A stretch of DNA of 64,000 nt from Flavobacterium sp. 90 (GCF_004339525.1 NZ_SMGE01000001.1:2170001-2234000), one strand, 5' to 3'. Positions 34,686 through 44,466 are shown, counted from the stretch's first letter. Program-made: numbers and translations. Notes: generated by a model not told the origin, from the letters alone.

Positions 34686-35216
34686 CTAATTACTTAACTC
34701 TCTTTTTAATACCTGCAATCTGTTTGCAACAGATGCATTGTATTGTTGATCACCTATTCTTAAAATAAATCCTCCAATAATTGACGGATCTACTATATTT
34801 TCTATTGTTATTTTTTTATCTGATAATGTTGCAATTTTAGCCAAAACTTTAGCTTCTAATGCAGCATCCATAGGAATAGCAGTTGTAACTTTCGCTACTT
34901 CAACACCATTACTTTCATCAAATAATTTATTGTATTCAAGAGCAATCGCCTCAAGAATTTCAAATCTTTTATTTTCGAATAATAAATGAAATAACCCTTT
35001 AGTTACACCATTTATATTTGCGAAAACTTCTAAAAGAGCACTTTCTTTAACTTCAACTTTAGTTGGGCTTTGGATAAAGGTACTCAATTCTAAATTGGAA
35101 CCAATTGTTGAAGCAATTGATTTCATATCGTTACTAACAGCTTCGGCAACACCTTTAGAGTTTGCTAAGTCTAGAATTGCTTGTGCATAACGAATTGCTG
35201 CTCTTGTACTTGCCAT
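34686..35216 (-). CDS. atpH: F1 ATP synthase delta subunit
   Basis: A 176-aa stator subunit linking alpha to the b-subunit stalk. RAAIRYAQAILDLA is the N-terminal helix-bundle start, and the C-terminal half ends with IIGGFILRIGDQQYNASVANRLQ, the delta/OSCP signature. It starts 4 bp after the atpF stop, so translation is probably linked. Confidence 0.95.
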   Translation of the reverse strand: MASTRAAIRYAQAILDLANSKGVAEAVSNDMKSIASTIGSNLELSTFIQSPTKVEVKESALLEVFANINGVTKGLFHLLFENKRFEILEAIALEYNKLFDESNGVEVAKVTTAIPMDAALEAKVLAKIATLSDKKITIENIVDPSIIGGFILRIGDQQYNASVANRLQVLKRELSN

Positions 35217-35220
35217 AATC

Positions 35221-35712
35221 TTAGTTTAACTTTACGTCACCTAACATTTTCTCAACTAATTTAGTTTGAGATTCTTTGTTAGATAATTCATCCTTCAATA
35301 ATTTTTCAGCAATACTTAATGATAAAGTTGAAACTTGAGATTTCAATTCAGCCATAGCTGCATTTTTTTCATTTTCTATTGCCAATTTAGCTTGCGCAAT
35401 CAGTTTTTGACCTTGCTCTTGTGCTTCATTTTTAGAATCAGCTATCATTTGCTCTTTCATTTCACGAGCTTCTTTTAACATTGCATCACGTTCTGCACGA
35501 GCTTCTTTTAAGATACGCTCATTATCAGCAGTTAAATTTTGCATTTCTAAACGTGCAGCTTCTGCAGATGCTAAAGCATTGTTAATAGATTCCTCACGGC
35601 TTTTTACAGCTCCTAAAATAGGTTTCCAAGCAAATTTTGCCAAAAGAATGAAGAAAACAATAAAGATAATTGTTGTCCAAAAAATTAAACTTTCTGGTGA
35701 AGTTAATTGCAT
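35221..35712 (-). CDS. atpF: F0 ATP synthase b subunit
   Basis: A 163-aa peripheral stalk subunit. One N-terminal TM (LIFWTTIIFIVFFILLAKFAW) is followed by GAVKSREESINNAL and a long charged coiled coil that reaches toward delta. The order c-b-delta-alpha-gamma is standard. Confidence 0.95.
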   Translation of the reverse strand: MQLTSPESLIFWTTIIFIVFFILLAKFAWKPILGAVKSREESINNALASAEAARLEMQNLTADNERILKEARAERDAMLKEAREMKEQMIADSKNEAQEQGQKLIAQAKLAIENEKNAAMAELKSQVSTLSLSIAEKLLKDELSNKESQTKLVEKMLGDVKLN

Positions 35713-35795
35713 AACAGTATATATTTAAAAATTGTTTTGTAGTTTTTTAAAAAAACTTCCTGAAGCCAACCGCTACAGGAAGTTTTAAATGTAAA

Positions 35796-36014
<219 letters not shown>

Positions 36015-36036
36015 TTAATAATTAATAAAACTCTAA

Positions 36037-37209
36037 TTAATGATGATCGTGCTCTTCAACAGCCTGACCAATAAATAATGCTGAAAGCAAAGTAAATACA
36101 TACGCTTGCAAAGCAGCAACCAACATTTCTAAAACACTCATGAACAATACAAATGCTCCGGCAACTGGACCTACAGCAATACTCTTGAAAATGAAGATTA
36201 AAGAAACTAAACTCAAAATGATAATGTGACCAGCCGTGATATTTGCAAATAAACGAATCATTAATGCAAATGGTTTAGTCAACATCCCGATGATTTCTAC
36301 AGGAATCATAATTGGAGCCAACCACACAGGAACTCCCGGTGTATTGAAAATATGTCCCCAGTATGATTTGTTTCCGCTTAAAGTTGTAACGATGAAAGTA
36401 ATAAAAGCCATTACAAATGTAAAGTAGATATTACCTGTTAAGTTAGAACTGAATGGGAAGAATGGAATTAAACCAATAAGGTTGTTAATCCAAATAAAGA
36501 AAAATATAGTTAAAAGGTATGGCATATATTTTCCAGCCTTTTTTGTACCAATATTAGGAACAGCAATTTCGTCTCTAACAAAAGTAACTAGTGGTTCTAA
36601 AAATCCAGCTAATCCTTTTGGCGCATTTGGGTTTTTCTTATATGATCTTGCTACAGCAAAAAACAAGAAAAACAAAATGATTGCAGACATCAACATTGAG
36701 AAAACATTTTTTGTAATAGAGAAATCCAAAGGTCTTGCATCAAAAGCAAAAGCTCCATTGTCTCTTTGGTCAGCTGTCATTTCTTCAAATTTATCAGCAT
36801 AAAAAATTATTTCTTTATAACGAACTAATTTTTGACCATTAATATCAACTACATGTTCACCTGTATTATCGTGGTGAAATTTTGCTGATGAAAAAATTTC
36901 CAATCCGCTATTTGTCCATAAAATAACTGGAAGGCTAAAAGAGATAGGATGACCATCCCAATCAGCAATATGAAAATCGTGAGAATCTCCAATGTGAGAA
37001 TTAATCAATTCACTTGCATTGAATTCTTTTTCTATTTCGTGACCAACAGATTCTCCATGACCACTTGTTGCATGACTTGCTTCTGTTGACTCAACAGTTT
37101 CATGTTTTACTGAAACAGTATCAACAGGGGTTGAGGCGAAATTAATCGACGAAGTAAGTGCTAATAAGCTAACTAATAAGTACTGGACTGGTTTATTTGA
37201 AATTATCAT
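36037..37209 (-). CDS. atpB: F0 ATP synthase a subunit
   Basis: A 390-aa protein, long for a subunit a because of a Bacteroidota-type N-terminal extension. A signal-like segment (PVQYLLVSLLALTSSINFAS) and a His/Glu-rich region (about 20-150, many HD/HE/GHES words) precede the usual helices. The proton half-channel Arg lies in MIRLFANITAGH. I chose ATG 37209, because a -7 promoter word lies inside the longer open frame and the upstream residues do not look like protein. The extension is periplasmic. Confidence 0.92.
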   Translation of the reverse strand: MIISNKPVQYLLVSLLALTSSINFASTPVDTVSVKHETVESTEASHATSGHGESVGHEIEKEFNASELINSHIGDSHDFHIADWDGHPISFSLPVILWTNSGLEIFSSAKFHHDNTGEHVVDINGQKLVRYKEIIFYADKFEEMTADQRDNGAFAFDARPLDFSITKNVFSMLMSAIILFFLFFAVARSYKKNPNAPKGLAGFLEPLVTFVRDEIAVPNIGTKKAGKYMPYLLTIFFFIWINNLIGLIPFFPFSSNLTGNIYFTFVMAFITFIVTTLSGNKSYWGHIFNTPGVPVWLAPIMIPVEIIGMLTKPFALMIRLFANITAGHIIILSLVSLIFIFKSIAVGPVAGAFVLFMSVLEMLVAALQAYVFTLLSALFIGQAVEEHDHH

Positions 37210-37250
37210 TATTAAATCTGTATCTAATTTTAGGTTCCAAAAATTTTTTG

Positions 37251-37258
37251 CAAAGGTA
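37251..37258 (-). promoter_or_regulatory. -7 promoter element before atpB
   Basis: TACCTTTG on the minus strand matches TAnnTTTG and ends 41 bp before the atpB ATG. It gives atpB-E-F-H-A-G a start of their own in addition to read-through from atpZ. Confidence 0.5.
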
Positions 37259-37343
37259 CATTTAAAATTGAAAATTGAAAATTTATAGCTGTAATTTTTA
37301 ATATTTAAGCTTTTTACAACCAATCTTACTGTCAATAAAGCAA

Positions 37344-37727
37344 TTAACCTTTGTTTATTAAGCGAATTGTGAAATATGTTTCGAAAAGTAAAAATAAAAA
37401 GTAAGGGATAAAAAATGTACTTAAGTCTACTATTGGACTTTTAACATCTCCTTTTATCAAAGGAATTAAAAAAAGGATAGCCGCCATCATTCTAAAAAAA
37501 CTGGCGCCAAGAAAAGCGAATCCAGTGTAATTTGCAAAATTTTTATTTACAAAAATCAAAAAAAGGTATACCAAAAAAGTAGCAACAATATTAAATAAAT
37601 AAATACTCCATGCAGAATACAGGAATGTGAATTTATCAGATAAAAATTGCATAGTAAAATATTGTACAACAAATAGTACAATAGAAAAAGGGATAAAATA
37701 CTTCAGGAAATCGGTTGTTTTGTTCAT
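37344..37727 (-). CDS. Four-TM membrane protein in the AtpI position
   Basis: A 127-aa protein with four hydrophobic helices (PFSIVLFVVQYFTMQF; WSIYLFNIVATFLVYLF; FLGASFFRMMAAILFLI; FFIPYFLFLLFETYFTI) and a C-terminal RLINKG. It lies between atpZ and atpB, where other bacteria have atpI, and its start overlaps the atpZ stop by one base. AtpI-type proteins help assemble the c-ring or carry Mg2+. Size and place fit, but sequence similarity to AtpI is not obvious to me. Confidence 0.6.
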   Translation of the reverse strand: MNKTTDFLKYFIPFSIVLFVVQYFTMQFLSDKFTFLYSAWSIYLFNIVATFLVYLFLIFVNKNFANYTGFAFLGASFFRMMAAILFLIPLIKGDVKSPIVDLSTFFIPYFLFLLFETYFTIRLINKG

Positions 37728-37951
37728 TATTTATTCAAATTTTTTACTTGTCTTAAAACATTATAAAGTGCTAAAAAAACCGAAAATAAAGAAAAAATAA
37801 TTGTCCACAAAGAACCACCGTTTGAATACTTCTGATCTAACTTAACTCCTATATAGGAAAATATAAAAATAATAACACCCATTTGGATGGGAATATTAAC
37901 AAATACTAACCATTTATTATTGTTTGAGTTCTTCTTGGGCTCCTTTTCCAT
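37727..37951 (-). CDS. atpZ: AtpZ/AtpI-family small membrane protein
   Basis: A 74-aa protein with two TM helices (IPIQMGVIIFIFSYIGVKLD; WTIIFSLFSVFLALYNVL) separated by a short loop that carries Gly and Asp (KLDQKYSNGG), the AtpZ plan. It is linked to F1F0 assembly and Mg2+ or Ca2+ movement. Its first 35 bases lie within the end of the bactofilin gene in another frame. Confidence 0.8.
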   Translation of the reverse strand: MEKEPKKNSNNNKWLVFVNIPIQMGVIIFIFSYIGVKLDQKYSNGGSLWTIIFSLFSVFLALYNVLRQVKNLNK

Positions 37952-38330
37952 CTTTTAATGTAACTTCTTTAGTGGTATTTGTTAACATTGTACAAGTTGC
38001 TGTAAAATCAGCTCCAGGTTCTATAGATAATTTTCCAACGGCAACCTCTCCGTGAATACGAGCTGTTGCTTTTATATTAAGGACTTCTAAAACTTTTATT
38101 TTTCCTTGAAATTCACCTTCAATATCAGCATTATTACAAACAATTTCTCCTTTGATACTGCCTGATACTCCAATAACCAGTTTGCCTTGTGAAGTAAAAT
38201 TCCCAATCAATTCTCCGTCTAATCTAAAATCAGCTTTTGAGACGATATCACCAATTATTGAAGTTCCTTCTACGATTCTATTTGTTTTTCCCAGAAGTTC
38301 AGTTCCGTTTTTTTTGACTTTATCAAACAT
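37917..38330 (-). CDS. Bactofilin (polymer-forming cytoskeletal protein)
   Basis: A 137-aa protein with a bactofilin beta-helix core (about 20-120): GTSIIGDIVSKADFRLDGELIG opens it, and repeated G-x-I/V turns follow (GSIKGEIVCNNADIEGEFQGKI). Bactofilins polymerise without nucleotide and place envelope enzymes. It starts 2 bp after the SprE-like stop and overlaps atpZ by 35 nt, so one transcript joins gliding, cytoskeleton and ATP synthase genes. Confidence 0.88.
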   Translation of the reverse strand: MFDKVKKNGTELLGKTNRIVEGTSIIGDIVSKADFRLDGELIGNFTSQGKLVIGVSGSIKGEIVCNNADIEGEFQGKIKVLEVLNIKATARIHGEVAVGKLSIEPGADFTATCTMLTNTTKEVTLKDGKGAQEELKQ

Positions 38331-38332
38331 GA

Positions 38333-40939
38333 TTATGGATTTTTAGGCGCTAAATAAGCTTCCAGATTTTTTTTAATTTGTATTACTTTATAATTATCGC
38401 TGGATATAATAATTGCCGGATGCGAAATTTTATATGGTTTTTCATCTCTTAAAAGTTCTGAAACGTCTCTTGCATAAGCCTCAGATTTTAAACCATGAAT
38501 AACTACAAAACTTTCTGTTTTATTGTATTTATCGAAAGAAGTTGTAAGCCTCTCAAAATTTTCAACTGATAAAAATTTCTTGATTGCTTCTTCAATTTGT
38601 TTTACCGTTTTTGTATCTCCTTTTGAAACTGCATAAATAATTTTCCAGTTTTTACCATCAACAACTGTAAAATCCATTTTTTCTAAACCTGGAATTTGCT
38701 TTTCTAAAATTTCACGAGCATTTTTTCCTTCATCAGTATTTGGATAATTATCTGCAACTCCTTCTAATGCTTTTTTGTATGCTGCCAAACCATTTACTTT
38801 TCCTAAAGTATTTGCTTTTAGCAATTCATATTTAGAAACAATTTCATCTCCGGAATATTGATTAATCAAATTGTCTATATTGTCCAGAACGGTATCAAAT
38901 TGTTCTTCCTGAAATAACTTGTACCATTTTTGGTATTCCTTATCAGCTGATGCTAAATTATCTGTATTACTATTGCTTAAAATCTGTGCATATCTCGAAT
39001 TTGGATAATTCGAAGTAATGTCAGATTTTACTCTTTCTGCTCGTGCAGGATTTGTAATTTGATAGATTTTATACAAATTATACATCGATGGCAAAATCAA
39101 TTTTTCCTCTGGATTATTTTTTAATAATTGTTCGAGTTTGTCGCTCGCCAAATTGTACTCTTTAAACTTTTCTTTATAAATAAGTCCCAATTGATAGTAC
39201 GAAAAATTACGTTCCTTATTAATACTATCCATAGCAACTTGCGTTGTTGGAAGTTGTTTTTCGTAAAAATCAGTTGTATATTTTGGTATTACAATAGTGT
39301 CTTTTAGAGCATTTGCAGCATCTTTACTATTTATTGTATCGTTCATTGCTGCATTATTCGCAGATCTTAAACCTGCTAATCTCCAGTTGCTTCCTAAAGT
39401 TCTGTTTCCCCACATTTTTTTAAACTGTAGTTTTCCGTAAGCAACCGTTGTAGGATTATAAAAATAGAATGTACTTGCTGTTTCATTTCCTCCCGGAAGT
39501 GTTGGTGTACCAGGATCTGTAGGCATTCCTGTAGAATTTGGGTTAATTGCCGTTGGCGAATTACCACTACTTGTATTTCGATCAATGTTGGCTAATTTCT
39601 CTTTTTCTTTCTCCTCTAAAATACGTTTTGCATCATCTTTCTTTTTAAGATCAGCAATATAACTTTCGAAGTAAATTTTTCTATCAGGATCAGACAAGCC
39701 TTTAACTTTTATAATACTATCATCGCGTTTTGCAATTCCTTCGTATTTAATTACGTTGTCGAGATTTTTTCTGTTTTTTTCGATAAAAGCGTATTCTCTC
39801 GTTTTCTTATCTAATTTTGTCAATGTACTGTCATAATATTTGGCAGCCATAGTATAATCAGTATTTTTGAAATACATATTCCCGATATTTCTATAGGTCG
39901 AAGCTACTAAATAAGGATCTTTAGATTTTCTTCCCAATGATTTATTATAAAATATCAAAGCTGTATCCTGTACCTTATACTTATCGAAAAAGACACCCAT
40001 TTCATAAAACAGAATATCATAATAAGGTCGGTTTTCTCGATCACTTACCAGTTTATTATACATCTCAATAAACAGATTCTGATTCCCGTTTTGATAATCG
40101 AACATTTCTGCTTTTTTTGCATATGCATGCATCATGTATTTTCGATCTGCTTTTCGATTCATATCAATTACGCCATCATAAAAATAAGTTGCACTATCCT
40201 TTTTGCCGGCTTCCTGATACAATTGCCCTAGAATAAAACGGTATCTTGCTCTATCTTCATTTATCTTTGTGAATTTTTCAGCAACTTTAAGTTTCGTTAT
40301 AGCACTATCTTTTTCTTCCAGATTTAAAAATGCTTCAGACAATAAAGCATTAGCATCTGAAAATGTTTGTTTATCTAAATCTGTCTTTTTTAATAAAAGG
40401 TTTATATTTTTTATCACAATAGCATCATTTCCTAAACGCATATTGGTTTTTTCGCGCCAGATTTTTGCCGTATAAATATTACTGCTATTTGGGTATTTAT
40501 ATAAAATATAATTGAATGCTTCTAGTGCCGGAATAAAGCGCTGATCGTAGTATCTGGCTTTTCCAAGCATTAAATAAGCTTCGTCAATCTGATAATTTTT
40601 TTCTCTTCCGCCAATGTTCATTGAATGTTTCTGAATGGCTTTTGTTGCTTTTGTTTCAGCCTTTTCAAAATCAGCGTTTTTAGCTTTTTCGCCTTCAGAA
40701 AAATTCTCGTCAATTTGCATTTTTTCAATAGGTAATATCTTCCAGAAATTATCCTGATTATTACCCTGAACAGATTTCAAACCTTTCTGAAGACCAATGC
40801 CGCCGTTATACAAAATGTTGTATTTTGTACTTAAAGCATGTGAATTTCGAGATAAAAAAGTATTTTTTTTGGTAGAACAAGCTATCAAAAAAAGCAATAT
40901 CACGAATACAAAACTATATTTAAGAGTATTCTTTTTCAA
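38333..40939 (-). CDS. sprE: SprE-like TPR lipoprotein (gliding / type 9 secretion)
   Basis: An 868-aa lipoprotein: signal peptide with lipobox (ILLFLIACS, Cys21), then many TPR units (AYLMLGKARYYDQRF, EAFLNLEEKDSAI, STYRNIGNMYFKNTDY) and a basic, low-complexity middle (about 435-490). Length, TPR layout and Cys position match Flavobacterium SprE and Porphyromonas PorW, needed for type 9 secretion and gliding. The start is a TTG (40939) directly before MKKN. I recall sprE near ATP synthase genes in F. johnsoniae; that recollection supports the name but was not checked. Confidence 0.75.
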   Translation of the reverse strand: MKKNTLKYSFVFVILLFLIACSTKKNTFLSRNSHALSTKYNILYNGGIGLQKGLKSVQGNNQDNFWKILPIEKMQIDENFSEGEKAKNADFEKAETKATKAIQKHSMNIGGREKNYQIDEAYLMLGKARYYDQRFIPALEAFNYILYKYPNSSNIYTAKIWREKTNMRLGNDAIVIKNINLLLKKTDLDKQTFSDANALLSEAFLNLEEKDSAITKLKVAEKFTKINEDRARYRFILGQLYQEAGKKDSATYFYDGVIDMNRKADRKYMMHAYAKKAEMFDYQNGNQNLFIEMYNKLVSDRENRPYYDILFYEMGVFFDKYKVQDTALIFYNKSLGRKSKDPYLVASTYRNIGNMYFKNTDYTMAAKYYDSTLTKLDKKTREYAFIEKNRKNLDNVIKYEGIAKRDDSIIKVKGLSDPDRKIYFESYIADLKKKDDAKRILEEKEKEKLANIDRNTSSGNSPTAINPNSTGMPTDPGTPTLPGGNETASTFYFYNPTTVAYGKLQFKKMWGNRTLGSNWRLAGLRSANNAAMNDTINSKDAANALKDTIVIPKYTTDFYEKQLPTTQVAMDSINKERNFSYYQLGLIYKEKFKEYNLASDKLEQLLKNNPEEKLILPSMYNLYKIYQITNPARAERVKSDITSNYPNSRYAQILSNSNTDNLASADKEYQKWYKLFQEEQFDTVLDNIDNLINQYSGDEIVSKYELLKANTLGKVNGLAAYKKALEGVADNYPNTDEGKNAREILEKQIPGLEKMDFTVVDGKNWKIIYAVSKGDTKTVKQIEEAIKKFLSVENFERLTTSFDKYNKTESFVVIHGLKSEAYARDVSELLRDEKPYKISHPAIIISSDNYKVIQIKKNLEAYLAPKNP

Positions 40940-41030
40940 TAGAAAAGAGTTTAAATCAAATTAACTTCTAAAAAGGATTTTTAGTATATTAACTTGTAAA
41001 AATACACTTCTTTTTTTAAACTTTAGAAAC

Positions 41031-41726
41031 TTATACTGCAAAAAACAATTCTAGTTCTTGTAAGGTTTCTCTTGAAGTTTGAATATCTTTTACAATCTCT
41101 CCTTTATTTAATGCTACAATTCGATCGCAAACCTCTACTGTATGCTGCAAATCATGACTGGAAACCAGAACTGTAACATTTGGATTTTCCGCCAATTCTT
41201 TGATGATTTTTTTTAATCTGCTAACAGTTGTTGGATCTAAGTTTGCAAACGGTTCGTCTAAAATTACCACTTCAGGATTACCAATAAGTGTGGCAATTAT
41301 CCCCACCTTCTTCTGATTTCCCTTAGATAGATCTCTCAGGTATTTTTTGTTGCTCAAAATTTCTCCATTAAAAAACTCCTCATATTTTGCCAGTAAAGCA
41401 TCAATATCTGCTTTGTTTTGATGGTGTAAATCTCCAATAAAATAGAAATATTCTTCAGGCGTTAAATATCCGATAAGGAAACTTTCATCTAAAAAAGATC
41501 CTGTAAAAGATTTCCATTTTTCGTTTGTATTTACCTGAATATCATTGTTTTTAATAAATCCTGTTGAAGGCTGAATCAAATCTAATAACAAACTGAAAAA
41601 AGTTGTTTTTCCTGCTCCGTTATTTCCTACCAATCCAAAACTTTGTCCTTTTGGAATTTCAAGATTGCTAATGTTTAAAACTGTTGTACCGTTATATTTT
41701 TTTGAAAGTTGATTTACTTGTATCAT
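41031..41726 (-). CDS. ABC transporter ATP-binding protein (ABC-2 exporter type)
   Basis: A 231-aa ATPase: Walker A GNNGAGKTT (near 34-42), a signature LSKGNQKK (in the RDLSKGNQKK segment), Walker B VVILDEPF and switch His in VSSHDL. The signature LSKGN in place of LSGGQ is common in ABC-2 exporters. I chose ATG 41726; 25 upstream codons are open but have no ABC features. It partners the DUF5687 membrane protein 84 bp upstream. The substrate is unknown. Confidence 0.88.
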   Translation of the reverse strand: MIQVNQLSKKYNGTTVLNISNLEIPKGQSFGLVGNNGAGKTTFFSLLLDLIQPSTGFIKNNDIQVNTNEKWKSFTGSFLDESFLIGYLTPEEYFYFIGDLHHQNKADIDALLAKYEEFFNGEILSNKKYLRDLSKGNQKKVGIIATLIGNPEVVILDEPFANLDPTTVSRLKKIIKELAENPNVTVLVSSHDLQHTVEVCDRIVALNKGEIVKDIQTSRETLQELELFFAV

Positions 41727-41810
41727 CTTAATTTTAAATTTTAGATTGTTGATTTTAGATTTTGTCAATTGAATCGAATTATCTAATTGACACATTTTCA
41801 AATTGACTAA

Positions 41811-43271
41811 TTAATTCTTTTGTTTATAAGCACTTATGGTACTATATTTTTCGATTTTATATCTTTTTTCAATCAAAGAAAAAACTTTGTCTTTGAATAT
41901 AAAACCTAAAACCCCAGCTCCTGCAACTAACACTAATCCGATGGTTTTGTCTCCAAAATGAAGTCCAACCCAATACAATATTAATGGCAAAAATATCTTT
42001 GGTAACGATAGCAACATCGAGTTTACATTGAAAGCTTTTTTATCTCCAAAAGCGCCTCCTGCACTACTTAAATCGATTGGCGTTTTTGTAAATGCACCGC
42101 CCAAGAGCACTAAATGAGAATTTACTCCAATATTATAAATCGCACCAACAACTATAATCAAATAGGTTTCCCATCCGTAAAAAAGGTAAAATGAAGCAAG
42201 GATTGTCGAAACAAAAGTGGCGATAACAATTAACCACCATTTTGAGGTAATGTAGCCGCGATAAGGAATGTTTTGTGTCATCATTAATTGATAATAAGAG
42301 CTATCCCAACTTGGTACAAACTGCCCGAAGACAAATAAAAATCCTCCCGAAACAAAGATCCCTGCAAAAATTTGCATAACCGGAGGCTGATGCATATTCC
42401 CAAAAAAGATTAATCCGTAGAATAAAAAAACTACGCTCATTACAATAGTCGTTTTGGATCTTTTGTTTCTCTTAATCAACTTGATATCATTTTTAAGAAA
42501 CGTTCCTAAAGTTCCAAATTGATTTAGCCATGAAAGGTCTTCGGTTGTTGCAATATCCTCTTTTTTAGAAAGCCCGGCATCTAAGAATAAGTTACTTTTG
42601 AAGTACTTAAATGTAAAAGCATACAAACCTCCTAATACCAAAATAGGAATTAAAAATATCCAACCTGTTTTATAAAATCCCATAAAAACAGGAGTTGTAA
42701 AAGTCGTAATATCAAACAGTTTATAATATTGTGCTGCTGCTAAAGAAACTACTACAGCAAGAAAAACAACAAATAATTTATCGATATTACTTAGAATAAT
42801 ATTTAAAAAATTATTGATATAAATTAAAGCTATGATTGCCAAGTTCCACAAAATGACTCCTGTCAAACTATAACCTTCCAGCACTAGCACAATCGAAAAT
42901 GGAATAAAGAAAAGTGCATGTATCCAGTTAAAAAAAGACAAAGCGGTTTTTCCTAAAGAGAAATGTACAATTGTTGGCTTCTTAAACGGCAAAACCAATA
43001 AAGGTCTGATATTTAGAACCGGAATCGCCTGCAATAATAATCGAATTATCAAATCGAACATGAAATAATAAATCAGAAACTTATTAATGGTTTCAAAAGG
43101 TTCGAGTTTCATTTCTTTAAGTACATAAAATACTCCTACTCCTCCTGCAATAAAAAGCAGCGAAAAATAAATCATAAAGAACCCTATTACTATTTTCATC
43201 GCTACACTTTTCCCAAACGATGCTGATCTGGTAAAGGCTTTCCATTCGAGATAAATAAACTTTTTAATCAT
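41811..43271 (-). CDS. DUF5687-family ABC-2-like membrane protein
   Basis: A 486-aa protein with about 12 hydrophobic helices in two halves and a basic start KKFIYLEWKAFTRSASFGKS that I match to DUF5687. Such proteins are found with a single ABC ATPase, as here, and act as the transmembrane part of an exporter. The promoter word TACATTTG (43312-43305) lies 33 bp before its ATG. The cargo cannot be read. Confidence 0.8.
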   Translation of the reverse strand: MIKKFIYLEWKAFTRSASFGKSVAMKIVIGFFMIYFSLLFIAGGVGVFYVLKEMKLEPFETINKFLIYYFMFDLIIRLLLQAIPVLNIRPLLVLPFKKPTIVHFSLGKTALSFFNWIHALFFIPFSIVLVLEGYSLTGVILWNLAIIALIYINNFLNIILSNIDKLFVVFLAVVVSLAAAQYYKLFDITTFTTPVFMGFYKTGWIFLIPILVLGGLYAFTFKYFKSNLFLDAGLSKKEDIATTEDLSWLNQFGTLGTFLKNDIKLIKRNKRSKTTIVMSVVFLFYGLIFFGNMHQPPVMQIFAGIFVSGGFLFVFGQFVPSWDSSYYQLMMTQNIPYRGYITSKWWLIVIATFVSTILASFYLFYGWETYLIIVVGAIYNIGVNSHLVLLGGAFTKTPIDLSSAGGAFGDKKAFNVNSMLLSLPKIFLPLILYWVGLHFGDKTIGLVLVAGAGVLGFIFKDKVFSLIEKRYKIEKYSTISAYKQKN

Positions 43272-43304
43272 GGTTAATTGGTTTTAAGTTTTGTAGTAAG
43301 AGAC

Positions 43305-43312
43305 CAAATGTA
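43305..43312 (-). promoter_or_regulatory. -7 promoter element of the DUF5687-ABC operon
   Basis: TACATTTG on the minus strand fits TAnnTTTG. It is divergent from the reductase promoter 64 bp away. Confidence 0.5.
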
Positions 43313-43375
43313 AGAAAACGTTACAAAAAAAGTTAAAAAAAATAATTTCGTGCCCGTCATTTAATAGTGGTTTGC

Positions 43376-43383
43376 TACTTTTG
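43376..43383 (+). promoter_or_regulatory. -7 promoter element of the PaaE-like reductase
   Basis: TACTTTTG fits TAnnTTTG and ends 16 bp before the ATG at 43400. It lies inside the longer open frame and so supports the shorter start. Confidence 0.55.
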
Positions 43384-43399
43384 CATAAAATATACAATC

Positions 43400-44452
43400 A
43401 TGCCTTCATTTTTAAAACTCATAATTAAAGAGGTAAAACGCGAAACAACCGACGCCGTTTCTGTACTTTTTAATGTTCCGGAAGAACTAAAACCAGACTA
43501 TAAATTTATAGCCGGACAATACATAAACTTAAAACTAACTCTTGATAATCAAGAAATTAGACGTGCTTATTCTATTTGTTCTGCACCAGAAAGCGGCGAA
43601 TTAAGAATTGCTGTAAAAGCAGTTAAAAATGGTTTGTTTTCTCAATTTGCAAACACAAGATTAAAGGCTGGAGATGTTCTTGAAGTAGGTCATCCGGAAG
43701 GAAAATTTACTTTTGAACCTGATGCCGAAAGACAAAAAAACTACGCAGCTTTTGTTGCCGGAAGTGGTATTACACCAGTTCTTTCTATTTTGAAATCAGT
43801 TTTAAAGAGTGAACCAAAAAGCTCATTCGTATTAGTTTACGGAAATAAAACTCCTGAAGAAACTATTTTTCATCAGGAATTACATGATTTACAATTGCAA
43901 TATGTAGGTCGTTTATTTGTTCATTATGTTTTTAGTCAAGCTAAAGCTGAAAATGCAATGTTTGGAAGAATCGAGAAATCTGCCGTAAATTATGTGCTGA
44001 ATAACAAGCATAAAGAACTTCAGTTTGATAAATTTTTCTTGTGCGGTCCTGAAGAAATGATTAATACTGTTTCTAATGTTTTGAAAGAGAAAAACGTAAA
44101 AGAATCTGCTATTAAATTTGAACTTTTTACATCTTCAACACAAGAAAATCAAATCCATAATTCACTAGAAGGACATACAAAAATCACGGTTTTAGTTGAT
44201 GATGATGAAGTTACATTCGAAATGTCTCAAAAACAAACCATCTTAGATGCAGCCTTAAAACAAGGAATTGACGCTCCATATTCTTGCCAAGGCGGAATTT
44301 GCAGCAGCTGTCTTGCTCGTGTAACTTCTGGAAGTGCAGAAATGACTAAAAACTCCATTTTAACAGATAAAGAAATTGCTTCAGGCTTAGTATTAACTTG
44401 TCAGGCGCACCCAACATCAGAGTCTATTTATGTAGATTATGATGATGTATAA
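43400..44452 (+). CDS. PaaE-like flavin/2Fe-2S oxidoreductase
   Basis: A 350-aa electron-transfer protein. An FNR-like flavin domain has RRAYSICSAPESG (FAD-binding RxYS), and the NAD(P) domain has FVAGSGITPVLSILKS and FFLCGPEEMI. A C-terminal plant-type ferredoxin domain follows with four cluster cysteines in CQGGICSSC plus CQAH (C-x4-C-x2-C and a distal C). This is the PaaE/HmpX-type order. No paaABCD genes are near, so phenylacetate breakdown is not shown; a monooxygenase or desaturase partner is possible. A strong terminator follows. Confidence 0.9.
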   Translation: MPSFLKLIIKEVKRETTDAVSVLFNVPEELKPDYKFIAGQYINLKLTLDNQEIRRAYSICSAPESGELRIAVKAVKNGLFSQFANTRLKAGDVLEVGHPEGKFTFEPDAERQKNYAAFVAGSGITPVLSILKSVLKSEPKSSFVLVYGNKTPEETIFHQELHDLQLQYVGRLFVHYVFSQAKAENAMFGRIEKSAVNYVLNNKHKELQFDKFFLCGPEEMINTVSNVLKEKNVKESAIKFELFTSSTQENQIHNSLEGHTKITVLVDDDEVTFEMSQKQTILDAALKQGIDAPYSCQGGICSSCLARVTSGSAEMTKNSILTDKEIASGLVLTCQAHPTSESIYVDYDDV

Positions 44453-44466
44453 AAGTTAAAATTTCA

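Noticed and set aside
36482..36802. Plus-strand open frame of 106 codons in atpB
   Set aside because: Antisense to conserved atpB helices, which fixes the sequence.
37210..37335. Upstream extension of atpB
   Set aside because: Contains the -7 promoter word and A/T-rich repeats, and would put a non-signal segment before a clear signal peptide.
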